A stretch of DNA of 64,000 bases from Panax quinquefolius (lineage: Eukaryota > Streptophyta > Magnoliopsida > Apiales > Araliaceae). Shown in pieces: positions 1 to 12,514 of the stretch; within the stretch, counting starts at the first letter, position 1; each line of letters opens with the position of its first letter. The notes under the pieces were generated by a model. The model saw only the letters and a list, made by a program, of their open reading frames with translations, had not been told where the DNA came from and made no database searches. The translations under genes were made by a program, and so were the position numbers. Where the stretch lies: assembly GCA_020205615.1 (NCBI GenBank), contig CM035165.1, positions 26,204,950-26,268,949 of the forward strand. Reading direction: 5' to 3'.

Positions 1-2568
1 ATTTAATCATTCAAAATGCCATACTCATAAGATTTTATCACCAATGATCAAATCCCTCATCAAAATCTGCATATACCTTATATAGGATTCCCAAGCCATA
101 AAATCCTATTTTCTAATTTTGTTACTTCACATAACATATTTAATTCATTTACTTATAACTAGTTCATTTTTATGAATAATACCAAATTAGTCCCAAAAAT
201 ATTTCTTTTCTGGGATTTAGCAGAATATAGTCCCACATTGAACATATATTTTTCTCAGAATTTTTAAAATTCATTTACTATTTTTCAAAAATCAATTTCT
301 AATTAATTCCTTAAGAAATTAGCTACCTCAAGTTTATACCATATATTTCCATGTCCCAAAAGGCCGTTAATTTTCTCACAAATTAAGTGGCCAAAAATGC
401 CCTTTTAAATTTCTGGGCAGTAGCTATTTAGTACTTTGCAATTTTTGACTCCTTTGCTAAAATTAGTCCACACGAAAATTTACAAAATCTTTTCCAGTGA
501 TTCCACTTGGATAAGTTAGAAAACTCATAGATCTAACTCTAGAACTTGACCACACTCAAAAATTCAAATATAATAGGAGATATGGTCAATTGAATTTCAT
601 GTTCTATTTTTACCAAAATCTGATTTTCAACCCTTTGTGATTTCTAAGAAACTTTTATGTTTTCGGATAATAACCAACATAACTCATCATAACACTTACT
701 AATACTACATATACCCATGATTTTCATCTGTCCAATGGTTTTATTATGACTTTCATCATAATCCACGTAAACAAATCATTTCCACAATTTAATAATGAAT
801 GAATACAAAGGATCATTCACCATGCATGTGGTAATCCACATGAATGAGTTATTCCAACGAATAATAAAGAATGGAATAATGTAAGAATTCACCATGCATG
901 CGATAGAATCGCATGCATACGAAGTTATTCTCAATGAATAATAAATAATGGAACCAGTCATGCGTAACGCATGCATGTGATATTCCGGCGAATAATAAAT
1001 AATAGAACAAGTCATGCGTAAACGCATGCACGTGATATTCCGACGGAATAATAAAGAATGGAATAATAGAAGAATTTCACCATGTGCAAAGATTGCTTGA
1101 TATATCTGAAAGTTATTCCAACATAATAATAAAGAATGGAATAATGTAAGAATTTCACCAAGTATACGGTACTTGATATATAAAGTTATTCCAATGAGAA
1201 TAATAAGGAATGGAATAACAATAGCTCTCTTCATGAATACGAAAGAAATAATACCCTTACCTCAAAAGAAGACTGGATACTAGAATAGTGAGGTAGCAGA
1301 CTTCTCTTCTTCATTCTCTCTATAATTTTTCTCTATAATAATTGCTCTATAGCTTTAATGAATGGGTGAGAAATGAAGGAAGAATGAGCTTCTATTTATA
1401 GGAAAATATGGTTTCAATAATTGCAAGTTTTGGGGCTCGAAATGTTATAGTATAATACCTTCCTCTTTTTCTTCATTTTTAATTTAGTCCTACAAGTATT
1501 ATCAAACTTCCACCACCTCCCCTAATAGTAAATAATGTGAATCAATAGTTCAATCACGTGAGTCAATAGTTATAATCATGTGAAAGTACAAATTACAGTA
1601 TAGTACCTCCATCTATACCTCCATTTTTAACTTAGTCATGCAAGTATTATCAATCTTGCACCAACTCACCTAATAGTACAAGAATGTGAATCAATAGTAC
1701 ACACATGTGAACAAATAGTTATATAAGCATGTAAATTAGTAGCAATTAATTGCTCATTTATCCGATAAATTACCCGATTTATCAATATAACCCCCAGACA
1801 TCAATTATCATCAGAATAGATGTCGATTTCCACTAACACTAATAATCCCAACACAATGGAACTATCAAATTCATCTTTAATCAACACGAACTTATTCATC
1901 ATTAATATTATAACTCACAATATTTAACAACCAATCGCTCACAGGAAAGAGGGGCTTTAGATAAGGATTTCTCCTTATTGACGCGCAATTAGATGACCAA
2001 ACCTCTCCTTGACGGAACTTCTAGACATTGCAAATATTTCAATTTAATAATATGAATAACTTTGTCGTCTCAATTATTGATTTAATAATATAACATATTA
2101 TACAAATGATACTGTGACAATAATCGAATCAATAATATGAGAGATATGATGCAACAATTAGTGTAGCAATAATTGAGTATAACTGAGTGACTTCTCACGT
2201 AAGCATCAATAACCAATACCGTGTGCTACTATGCAACCACGCGTATTACTGTACTTTTACTACCGAGTAGTTCAACAGTTTTAACGGTAACACTTTCGCC
2301 GTTATTTTTATAAAATGATAATTCTGTCGTTTTCTAACTACGACAATACTTCCGTTGTGGGGTCCACCAATGATTGTGACGTCGTATGAATATTCCCTGT
2401 TAAAACGAATATTCCCCAACCAATCGAATATTATATAACAACTTGCATACTTTGCAAAATTTATAAATATTACCCACAACTATAATATTATATCAAATCC
2501 ACACCATAATATTAAAAAAAATATTTCGAGAAATTTAAATCTTTTTTCATAAAATTTTGGGTCTCATA
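1..2568 (-). mobile_element. Family-A LTR A1 (long form), truncated by the window edge
   Basis: This is the reverse complement of the family-A LTR seen complete at 37231-39884 and 31320-33914. The right end reads gggtctcata, the reverse of a TATGAGACCC terminus; siblings have TGTGAGACCC or TGTAAGACCC. Positions 1 to about 775 match, in reverse, the middle of the E3 LTRs (about 17800-18440), a 1-kb module absent from the short family-A LTRs. The TATA box lies on the minus strand near 1391-1402 (reverse of CTATAAATAG). I see no coding capacity; the ORFs at 776-1234 are translations of the hairpin repeats. Whether it is a solo LTR or part of an element cannot be told, because the left end is outside the window. 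Confidence 0.85.
800..1215 (-). repeat. About 60-bp tandem repeats, each with a variable hairpin
   Basis: Units alternate a conserved block (gaataataaagaatggaata, with ttattcca pairing to tggaataa) with a variable stem-loop. Stem-loops are at 825-842 (CATGTGG/CCACATG), 894-918 (11-bp arms around AGA), 959-973 (CATGCG/CGCATG), 1013-1028 (CATGCGT/ACGCATG) and 1159-1175 (CAAGTA/TACTTG). The same array lies in the sibling LTRs at 7680-8160, 13510-13990, 32660-33010 and 38520-38820. Confidence 0.75.
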
Positions 2569-4346
2569 CTAGACGTCTTCAAATCTTCTTTGGTTTGATC
2601 AAGATCTTTCCGAAGGCTCTCATTGTTGAGGAGAGCAATTTCAAGATTGCTTCTCTCTTTCGCCAAAGCAGACTTAAATGTGGCATTCTCTCTTGACGAG
2701 CAGCTTGACTTCTTGGCCTCTTTTTTATTTGGGACGGGCGCTTCAAGAAAACGGCGTTTTCGCAAAATGATCAATGTTAACCAATCAGTTCATTTTGATG
2801 GGCCGAGATGTAAGTGGATAAGTCAAATAACATCTTACCTTAGCTTGGTATTTCATTCCCTCTTCGATCAGGTCCATTATAGAGCTGTTGCTGAACCGGT
2901 GGTCATCGGCTTCACAGATGAAGGAGTTGTAGAGTTGAAATGGAAAATTCTCATTGGATTCTGACCAGAGGGGGGGGGGGATCCCATGGCTTCGGGCCCG
3001 GATTCTGAAGAGTTTGGTTTTCTCTTGCGATCATGTTTGGGTGTTCGCTTCCTTTGTTCTTCGGGCTCTTCGTCAGAAACAACTATTTCAACCGAGGTGC
3101 CCGACGGAGGATCGGCTTCTGTGGAAGGGACTTGTGGTTCTTCGGAGGCTGGAGGATTTGCTTGGGTTTTCCTCTTTTTGGCGCGAAGAATTCGGGTCTG
3201 TTCGTCAGGGGGCATGTCGAGGAGACACTCATTGTAAGTCTGTGTGAGGGGGTGTTTGGGTTTTCGGCCAACTTGCTTTCTTCGACGAGGATGGCTTGTC
3301 CCTTCGATGGAAGTTGACTCAGTAGTTTGAGCTTCGAAAGTTGAAGGCTCTTTGATTGGTACTTCTGTAGAGGTCGGCGAGGGTGAGCCCACAAGAAATT
3401 TGTCTAGATCTCTTCGGTCACTCAACGTCGGTTTCATCAGAGATACTACAACAGGGAAAATCCTCTATTCAGGTCAATTTATCGAAGGAAATTCAGTAAG
3501 TTATACAATAAATTTGGTTCGGGACTTACATTTATGGTCGTACAACCATGCTTGTTTGCTCAGAAGTCCGAAGCTCTATTCCTTGATGGGAATTTTCTCT
3601 AGGAAGTTTGCCATTTCTCTCACACGTTCCTTTGAAATATCTCCGAAGCTTGCAGAGATACGATCAAAAATGGTCCAGTTGGGTATGGAGGAGACTTCGG
3701 GTCCTTTGACAAAGAACCACTCCTTATGCCATCCATGGTTACTCGAAGGATTATCCATCAGGGGTCGCTTCTCGAACCTGGCATTAGGTTTGGGGGATTG
3801 TTTGCTCAGCATCTTGAAACCTCGTTCCCGAGAATTACCGGCTATGAAGAGGGTGAAGAAGAAATCGACAACGGGTGGAATCCCTTGTTCGTGGCAAAAG
3901 GCGATAAATGCCAGGATGTGGATATAGGAGTTCGGGACAAGCTGTGCAAGTCCCACACCTACAAATATTAGTAAGTTGACAACGAAGGCATAAAGGGATG
4001 GGCGAACTCCCTTTTCAAGGAGGGTTGTCGGCATAGCGGTCCAGCCTTCGGGTCGCTGGTACATTCGTTCATGGGGAGTTGGAGCTCTTACCAGATGGGT
4101 ATCTGGAATCTGGTATCGAGTCTAGATGTCACGCAGCTTGATTTCTGTAACAGTAGAAGGAGTGTTGGCATGGGGGAAATATTATTCACTCTTGAAGAAC
4201 TCTGAAGGAGTTGGTGGTGTATTCTTGCTAGGAGTAGCAGCAGATTTGGGGTTTGAACCCGAAGCTTCTTCGATAGGGCTTGGAGGAATAGAGGTGATGG
4301 GAGTCACAGAAAGGGGAACCTCATCGCCGAAATTTTGAAAAGCCAT
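2569..4346 (-). pseudogene. Antisense ORF of a Tat-like gypsy element (Transposase_28-like), broken
   Basis: The minus-strand protein starts at the MAFQNFGDEV methionine near 4346 and runs left in one frame through segments at 4182, 3576-4064 and 2877-3437, with in-frame stops near 4182, 4121 and 3576. The 3576-4064 part reads PEGWTAMPTTLLEKGVRPS, then AQLVPNSYIHILAF and WHKEWFFVKG. That pattern recalls the plant family called putative gypsy-type transposon (Pfam Transposase_28), from memory and not searched. The middle is Pro/Ser/Lys-rich with basic stretches. The 2547-2774 part is a Lys/Glu/Leu-rich coiled coil (EIALLNNESLRKDLDQ). Likely introns are 3446-3529 (GTAAGT...TTGTAG) and one starting GTAAGA near 2833. 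LTR A1 cuts the gene at 2568. Its antisense position beside a plus-strand LTR-like stretch fits a Tat antisense ORF. Confidence 0.65.
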
Positions 4347-5239
4347 GGATGTTATTTTATAGGAAGGAAGAGATCTGGAGGAAGAGAGAGTCGGGAGACG
4401 TCTAAAATTCAAATTGGCAGGTAAAACTGTCAGATTTGGGGGAATTAACTTTTTATACTGGCAGTCTCTTCCACTTTTCACGAGGTTCGAGGGTGGCTCA
4501 TTTAATGCCAGCAGTGATGGTGAATTGGAAGGGGTAGCGCGCAGTTTTGATCCTAATTGCTAACCGGATTGGGCTTCCGGTTTTTATTGTTGTTTGAGAT
4601 TTGTCTGTTAGGCCTCGTTAAGTCATATTTTGGGCCTTTATTGATCTTATCATGATTCTTTTTGTCCTGGACCGATACCATTTATACTCTTTCATTATAT
4701 AAACATCCTTTTAATAAAAGACTGGAGGCAATGTTGGGTCATAATACTTTAGACATGATGGGTAGGTCTTGAAAGTAGTGAGCCGGTTCATTGGGCCGAC
4801 CCAGTGGATGGATAATATCTTTATTTTGGGGCCTATTGAGTATTGGGCAGAGGCATGGGTCGAACTTTTGGATGATGATATTTCCACTTGGGCTTTGACC
4901 GGTGATGATTATGGGGATTGAACTTTGACTGCCATCTCTGCCTTGTATTTAATAAGGATTGGACAGGGCTTAGTCGGCTAAAGACTGTGGGCCCGGGAAG
5001 TCAGTTGCATACAGGACACACCAGACTTTGGGGTATATGAGGCAAGGATCACACAACCTAAAGGTAATTGAACTCATTTTCTCTCTCAAGCACTAGATAT
5101 TTTATCCTCCATTGTTAACCTTGTGATCGCCTGTACTGACTCTCACGTCGGAGCTATCCCCCGACGGTCGAAGCCATCAAGCTTTTGGTGTTGATCGTGT
5201 TTATTATGCAGGATCGGACGCGTCTTACGTGATTGGGAC
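4347..5239 (+). other. Probable 3' LTR region of the Tat-like element
   Basis: There is no ORF here. Plus-strand LTR hallmarks are a TATATAAA box at 4696-4703, an aataaa at about 4713, a pyrimidine-rich ttctctctcaagc stretch near 5080, and a downstream ttattatgcagg resembling a splice acceptor. A purine-rich run (aggaaggaagagatctggag) at 4361-4380 could be a polypurine tract. A TGTTAGGCC near 4606 is a possible LTR start. I could not fix either end or find a duplicate LTR. Confidence 0.4.
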
Positions 5240-6123
5240 GTGGGAAAGGATCTTGGCGTTAACAATCAGTATGTTGATTATTATCCTTGCATGGCCGACT
5301 ATATGAGTATTCCAAACCCATTTCCTTATAAGTATACTTCCATAGTTGAGTTCCAAGCTCCATCCATTCTTAATGATTCGGTAATCATGAACTCAGATCG
5401 TGATAAAGTGATATCAGAGCGATTGTTCCTCAACAATTTTCGGCTATGGGAAAAGCAATATGATCCATTACTAGTAATTTCTAAGCCTCACTCTTCTATC
5501 CAACACTCCCACATTCAAAATGTTTGTTCTTTGTCCACTTATTTACCACCAAATTTTGCTCCTATGGAGACATCATCAATTCCAATCTCTATTACACATG
5601 GCCTACAACTAAATATTTTGTTTTTCTTGGAAATCAGCCAAACACTACATCTTTCATCTTCAATTCATCTTATCAAGTTGTTACTACTTCAATTTCTGAC
5701 ACTACACTTGAAACACCCTTCGTTTCTTCATCACATGTAACACAATTACCATTTTATACCTTTCATACAGCTACATTAACTACATAACAACCCCCGAACC
5801 CCATTTTCTCATACCAACTATCGGACGCAAACAATGAGCCTAAAGTGTTTGATGAAAGGCCTGAAAGAATTACTTCAACTAGGAAGGTACTAGTCATGGG
5901 TCGTAGCCACGATGAAGATTGCTTGTATTTTGAAGACTCTTCTGCTCAACAATAATCCCTCACACATTCCTTCACCAATTCACAATTTCAAATACCAAAT
6001 CACCACTCCCAATTATCTATTTCACCATCTCAATTTCATACTTCATTCACAAACCAATTACCTCAGTTACCTGAACTTAAATTGTCCTCAATGGTAACCG
6101 TTGATACTAAGACAAAAAATATA
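5240..6123 (+). pseudogene. Unrecognised decayed coding region, left half
   Basis: The plus-strand frame at 5240-5740 reads MGKDLGVNNQYVDYYPCMAD and continues. A second frame picks up at 5524-5787 and runs on with a few stops to the insertion point at 6128. Composition is rich in Ser, Thr, Gln, Asn and Pro, with segments such as VFDERPERITSTRK and VMGRSHDEDCLYFED that look protein-like. I recognise no domain. Solo LTR E1 interrupts it at 6129 and the sequence resumes at 29255. It may be part of an older transposon or a dead cellular gene. Confidence 0.4.
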
Positions 6124-6665
6124 GCTACTGTAAGACCCCAACTTTTATGAATAAAGATTAATTTTCTTGAAATATCTTTTTGAATAATAAGTTATGGATT
6201 TGATATAATGTTATAGTTGTGGGTAATATTTATAAATTTTACAAAGTAAGCAAGTTGTCATAAAATATTCGTTTGGTCGGGAAATATTCGTTTTATCAGG
6301 GAATATTCGTACGACGACACAATCATTGGTGGACCCCACAACGAAATTACTGTCGGAGTTAGAAAATGACATAAATAACTTTTTATGAAAATAACGGCAA
6401 AAGTTTTATCGTTAACTGTTGAAATACCCAGTGATAAAAGTACAGTAATATGCGTGGTTGCATAGTAGTACACGGTATTGTACAGTATCTTTGATTATTG
6501 ATGCTTACGTGAGAAGTCACCCAATTTTATTTAATTATTGCCACAGTAATTTCTGCATAGTATCTCACGTTATTGATTCAATTATTTTCACAATATTTTA
6601 CATTATTAAATCAATAATTGAGACGACAAAGTTATAATTCATATTATTATTTGCATTATTAACGA

Positions 6666-9107
6666 TGTGACGCCCCCAAAATTAGGTATACGTCACCCAT
6701 CTTGGGTCGCCACTTACATGGTACATAAATTCAAATACAAACTTAATTATACATCTGTCGTGTAACATACGACAATACATAAACTGAGAGTTCTAATAGG
6801 AATATTGTCATTTAGACAATATCCATACTCAAGGAGTCCTCATTACATTTATTGTCACACTATTTAACAGAATAGTGAGGACTACTAATGCTATCTTCGG
6901 GACCATTACTCTTTTCCCCGACTCGTCCCAGTTATATTCTCATTTCCTGAAGAGAACAGTGAAAGAAAGGGTGAGCTCAACTAGCCCAGTAAGAAATATT
7001 ATGACTAAAATAATGCAGAATAAATTATCATTAGCCTTCAACGATTGTTAAACCGATAAAATACAATAGAACAACCGGTTTAATCTGCGTGGAATGTGCA
7101 ATCCATTAAAAGAGTCAAGTAGAAAATAAAGTCTACTATCTTTTAGGTTTTAAAAGGTTTTCATCAATTTTATCACTAAGACTCGGTTTAATGAATAAAA
7201 CACAATATCTAATCATCCACAGCACCACGATCAAGGATTTTCATCAAATTATCAATGGTCGTGACTATACCGAATCACCCCTCGGTCATAATCATACCAA
7301 AAACTATCCATCATCGCATTACAAAGCCACCGAAGACTTTTGTCACATCATTTATATCAAGCCATGATTATACCGAATGAACCCAGTCGTCATAATCATA
7401 CTAAGTTCATCTATGCACGTAAGCCAAAGATAACTTTCAACATAATATAAACATGAGGATGATGACAATGATATAAGAATTCAATAAAACAAGTTCAAGA
7501 ATTAATTTCTCTAGGATTTATTAACGTCCAAATTGTCAACAAGATCTTGTTTTGTAGAGTAAAATTCAAGAATGATCGGAAGAATATTTCCATGAAAAGA
7601 TCTTTGGATGAAACGCAAATATCAAGGATATTCTACTAATTTCATGGAGTATAGAAGTCAAAGTTTTAACCAACCGGGTATAATAAAGAATGGAATAACA
7701 AAAGAAATCACCATGCATGCGGTACTTGCGATGATGAGTTATTCCAACAGAATAATAATAATAACGGAACCGTGAAGTCGGTGAAATTCACACCGAAGCG
7801 GGATGATCCAATGTAATAATAAATGCTGAATAATAAACAATGGAACTAGGTCCGGTGTAAAACACACAGACATGATATTCCAACAGAATAATAAATGCGG
7901 AATAATAAACAATGGAACCGTGTCCTGTAAAACACACGCATGAGATATTCCAACGAAATAATAAAGAATGGAATAACGTAAGAAGATCACCAAGTATAGG
8001 GGATTCAGCGTGATCAAAAGTTATTCAACGAGTAATAAATAAGAATGGAATAACATAAGGATTTCACCAAGTATAGGGTATCTGCATATACACAAAGTTA
8101 TGTATAGGGTATACCACTTTTACAAAGTTATTCCAATGAATAATAATGAATGGAATAACGAAGTTCTCTTCATGAATAAGAAAGAATAACACCCTTTACT
8201 TGCAATACAACAAATAATACCCCTTACCGTAAAAGACACCGGATATCAAAGTAGTGAAGTACCGAACACTCTTCTTCTTTCTCTCTATAGATTTTCTCTC
8301 TATAGCTTCTCTCTATAATTTCTCTCTCTAGAGTTTGGGTTGAATTAAGTAAAATAATGAAGGAATGAGCTTCTATTTATAGGAAAATAGAATGCATAGT
8401 AATTAATCCATGAATCTGTCTAGATTGATTTACTTTAATCGACGGTCCATATTTAAAGCAAAATCTTTTAAATAAAATATAATATATTCTATTTATATAA
8501 AACATTTTACTATGCAAACACTATGCAACACTACGCAAAACACTATGCAACACTATGCATAATAAAATATAATATATTCTATTTATAGAATAACTTTAAT
8601 AAAGTATTCATTTTATATAAAAAGATGTTTCATTTTATTACATTAATAATACGAATAAAACAAAACGTCATTATCGCTATAATAATTCATATTATTAATC
8701 GACAATAATGGAATCAAACCGAGTGACTTCTCACATAAGCATCAATAATCAATACCGCAGTCTTACTTATGCAACCACACGTATTCTTTGTACTTTTACT
8801 ACCGAAGTAGTTCAACAAGATCAACGGTAAAACTTCCGCCGTTATTTCAATAAAATATTTTTGTCGTTTTCTCGATCCGAATGATAATTACATTAATGGG
8901 TCCACCAATGATTGAGCCATATGCATTTAATATTCCTCGCTAAATCGAATATTCCCCACCAATTGAATATAATATAACCACTTGCATACTTTGCAAAATT
9001 TATAAATACTACCCACAACTATAATATTTATCTCAAATTCACACCATAATATTAGAAATTATTTCGACAAAATTTAAATCTTTATTGATAAAATCTGGGG
9101 TCTCACA
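6666..9107 (-). repeat. 3' LTR of E2
   Basis: It starts TGTGACGCCCCCAAAATTAG and ends ggggtctcaca, the reverse of the family-A LTR ends. It shows, in reverse, the tagtcctcact block (6836-6900), the gagctcaactagcccag box (near 6970), the hairpin repeats (7680-8160) and a TATA box in tctatttatagg near 8372. Confidence 0.9.
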
Positions 9108-9122
9108 ATCTCCCTCCTTATG
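9108..9122 (-). other. Polypurine tract of E2
   Basis: On the minus strand this reads AAGGAGGGAGAT directly against the TGTGAGACC LTR start, the position of a plus-strand priming site. The same motif precedes the E3 LTRs at 20690-20706. Confidence 0.75.
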
Positions 9123-11250
9123 GAATTTTAGCCCTCAAAATTAGGGTACGTACCTGGTATGATAAAGAGGTGAGGATGCCTTGAATACCTTTATCGTTGA
9201 AAACATTAAATTCATCTTTGCAATCCAAACGAAAGATATTCATTAACAATTCATTTTTGCACTACAGGGCCAAAGATATACAACCTAAAACCAATAATCT
9301 TTGAAACGCAGCGACTTAATAGTATCACGACCACGAATTATCCATGCACTTCTTGGCCAAGGATATTCAGTGTTTTTTCAATCTGACCATGATTATCTGC
9401 GAATAATCCTTGGTCATAATCATACCGAGTCTATCAATGCACTACTGACGAAGATGACTTTTACCATATCCATGAATTAATATTTCATTCTTTGAGACTC
9501 ATTTCGATAATTAATCCATATCATCGAATCATCCCCGCACTCTGCAGGATATTCAAAATTAGCCGAGGATATTCATTATATCACGACCGACGAATTATCC
9601 AATTTATCCATGCACTACTACCAAAGATAATCGTGTATTAGTATCAGTATCCATCAATTACCACAAATTATCCAAAGATAATCGTGTATTCATTAGTATC
9701 AAAGATAATTATTATATTCATTAGTATCATATTCATTAGTATCCACCAAAATTATCCATGCACTACTACCAAAGATAATCATGTATTCATTAGTATCACG
9801 ACCACAAATTATCTATGCACTACTACCAAAGATAATCGTGTATTCATTAGTATCACGACCACAAATTATCCATGCACTACTACCAAAGATAATCGTGTAT
9901 TCATTAGTATCACGAACACAAATTATCCATGCACTACGACCAAAGATAATCGTGTTTTCAATTACGGTTATGATTATACCGAAACAATCCACAGTCGGTC
10001 ATAATCATACCAAGTCCATCTATGCACTTCTACAGCCACAGATGACTTTCAACATAATATAAACATGAGGATAATGATATAAAGAATCAATCAAATGAGA
10101 TAAAGGATAAATATTAAACATTTATAATATAATTTATCCATGATTCAAGAATATCTCCATGTTATCAATCACTTAATAATCTCATAATCTAATATCATTA
10201 ATATTATAACAATATTTTAATCACTTCTTAAATTTATAAACAATTTATCTCAATTGTTTACGCTTTACCATATAATGCATTTAATCATTCAAAAATGCTA
10301 TACTCATAAGATATCATCCCCAATTATCAAATCCCTCATAAAAAATATATGCATATACTCTATATAGGATTCTCTAGCCATAAAATCCTATTTCCAACTT
10401 TATTACTTCACATAACATATTTAACTCATATGTTCGTAACTAAACTATTTTCATAAAAAATACCAAATCAGTCCCAAAAATATTTCTTTTCTGGGATTTA
10501 GCATAATATAGTCCCATAATGAACATACATTTTTCTCGGAATTTTTAAAATTCATTTACTATTTTTCAAAAATCAATTTCTAATTAATTCCTTAAGAAAT
10601 TAGCTACCTCAAGGTTAACTCCAGAAATTCCCAAATCTTGGCAGGACCTTACACATGTTAATGTGAGCCTCCAGTTTAAATTTCATGGTCATCGGAGTTG
10701 TAGAACTCCGGTTATATCGTTTTTTCGTCGGAAAAACCTAAATATTGAAATGGTCATAACTTGCTCATTTTAAGTCAGAATAAGCTCATTTTTGGACAGG
10801 AGTTACCTTATACCATATACTTTCATTTCCCAAAAGGCTAGAATTTTTCTCATAATTTAAGTGGCCGAAACAGCCTCTCTAAAATCATGGCAGCAGCTTT
10901 TTCGATTTTTGCAGCTTTGCACTCCTTTGCTAAAATCAGTCCACACAAAAATTTACAACACCTTTTCCAGTAATTCCACTTGGATTAGTTAGGTAACTCA
11001 TAGATCTAACTCTAGGACTTGACCACACTCAAAAATTCAAAATATAATAGGAGATTTGGTCAATTGAATTTCATGTTACGTTTTTCACCAAAATCTGGTT
11101 TTTAACTCCTTGTGATTTTTAAGAAACTTTCATGTTTTCACATACTAACCAACATAACTCATCATAACACTTACTAATACCACGTATACCTATGATTTTC
11201 ATTAGTCCAATGCTTTTATTATGACTTTCATCATAAACCACGTAAACTGT
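9123..11250 (-). other. E2 internal non-coding region built from LTR-like modules
   Basis: The sequence is non-coding. From about 10270 to 11250 it matches, in reverse, the module in the middle of the E3 LTRs and at 1-775 (ttctgggatttagc and gaccacactcaaaaattc are landmarks), with about 170 extra bases near 10620-10800. The part at 9150-10080 carries minisatellite units related to those in the LTRs. This may be LTR sequence captured inside the element, or a nested remnant whose ends I cannot find. Confidence 0.55.
9690..9960. repeat. 57-bp minisatellite
   Basis: The unit core ccatgcactactaccaaag begins at 9757, 9813 (one mismatch), 9870 and 9927, a spacing of 56-57 bp. Units are joined by ataatcgtgtattcattag and tatcacgaccacaaatt. 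ORFs across it are by-products of the repeat. Confidence 0.85.
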
Positions 11251-11279
11251 TCATTTTAGTTGAAGAAATATTTGATGGT

Positions 11280-12496
11280 TTAAGAAATGGGTTTTGTCTT
11301 TGGGAATCAATATAAAATTTGATTTCACGCTCTAGGGTAGGCTAGAAAGTCTTCAAGAATACGTCCAAGAAATTTATTAATAATAGAAATATCATTCAAA
11401 AGCTGTGACTCTCATCCAAAACTTGGATAAATACGTCACATTGATATCAACTCATGACTTCATCCCTTAACCTAGATAGCACCTCACCATGATACCTATA
11501 AACTTGCCATCTTCATTCACGATGTCGCCTCTGAGAGAAAATTCGCCCGGTGAATTCCAAACGAAAGGTTCGGGGCTCTTTACTTATGGCTTGATATAAC
11601 AATAATTGACTTTAGTAGTTTGGTTACTTGAATTACGACAACAGTTGGTTATGAATATAAAAGCTAACAACCTTACGAAAAAGCATGATGAGTAGTTAAC
11701 CAATTGATTCCTAAAATCACATCAAAGGCAAGTATTTTCAAAAGATAAGATCGACGAGTAACGGAAAGTGTTTATTTGAATCAAACAAGATTTAAAAATA
11801 GTAGCGATAACGAAGGCTCCTACTAACAAGTTTCAATTCAATAAGTCAAAGTCTAACTTCTCCTGAGTCAAATTTAAACTTTGAGCATGAAGCAAGAGAG
11901 ATAAAATAATGGGTAGAACCGGGTATCTTATAAGGTATAGACTTGCAATTTATAATTAACTAACCCGTGCTAACTTCGTTCGGTTTACTTACAAGCTGAG
12001 AAGTCATGAAAATGCACTTCCTAAAACCAACGACTTTGTTTTGTCCATATCCACCTTTGGTGCCACCGTCAAATTTAAACTTGACTTTGGTGCACAACAA
12101 AATTGAGCTAAATGACCTTCTTTCTTACAATTTCTTCTATTATCTTTGCCATGATTACCACCTCAAGTGGTTACCATTCTTAGCATAATAATTTCCCCCA
12201 CGATGGTTATCATTGTTCTGATAGCCGTTGCCACCAGTATGATTATTATCGTGTTGATGGTCATTACCTTTTGTTTGAGCTGAATCAACACTCTCATGTG
12301 CTTCATTGCTTATCTCAGCATTTTCAGATGTCATTCTCAAACAATCATCACAAAACAAGGGTTAATTAATATATCACATATTATCCCTATACTCGTGACC
12401 AATTAAATATCAAATAAATTTAGGTAGGTCATACTAGCGAAGGAATTCCTATCTCTCCTCCTAGTTCTAGTCTCACATCTTGCTGTGGATCATATC
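11280..12496 (-). pseudogene. Gag-protease remnant of E2
   Basis: On the minus strand a Gly/Asn/His-rich segment at 12155-12358 (HDNNHTGGNGYQNNDNHRGG) looks like the tail of a gypsy gag. Further along, 11682-11726 encodes FDVILGINWLTTHHA, close to the conserved D(V/C)ILGMDWL motif that ends the Ty3/gypsy aspartic protease domain. Stops and frameshifts lie between the two and throughout. No RT follows; the reading ends near 11280 at module-type non-coding sequence, so pol was deleted. The order gag then protease agrees with the primer site lying to the right. Confidence 0.7.
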
Positions 12497-12500
12497 CTCA

Positions 12501-12512
12501 AGCTCGATACCA
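12501..12512 (-). other. Primer-binding site of E2 (tRNA-iMet type)
   Basis: The minus strand reads TGGTATCGAGCT two bases inside the LTR end. The standard plant iMet site is TGGTATCAGAGC; the copy here has CGAG where E3 copy 1 has CAGAG. Confidence 0.75.
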
Positions 12513-12514
12513 AA

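Noticed and set aside
776..1234. ORFs rich in FHSLLF/YYSL (also 7739, 13567, 32663, 38654)
   Set aside because: They read through the hairpin repeats of family-A LTRs, in both orientations, with no codon bias.
2623..3927. Plus-strand ORFs opposite the Tat-like antisense ORF
   Set aside because: The minus-strand frame is the same across three segments and carries recognisable text; the plus-strand ORFs are its shadows.
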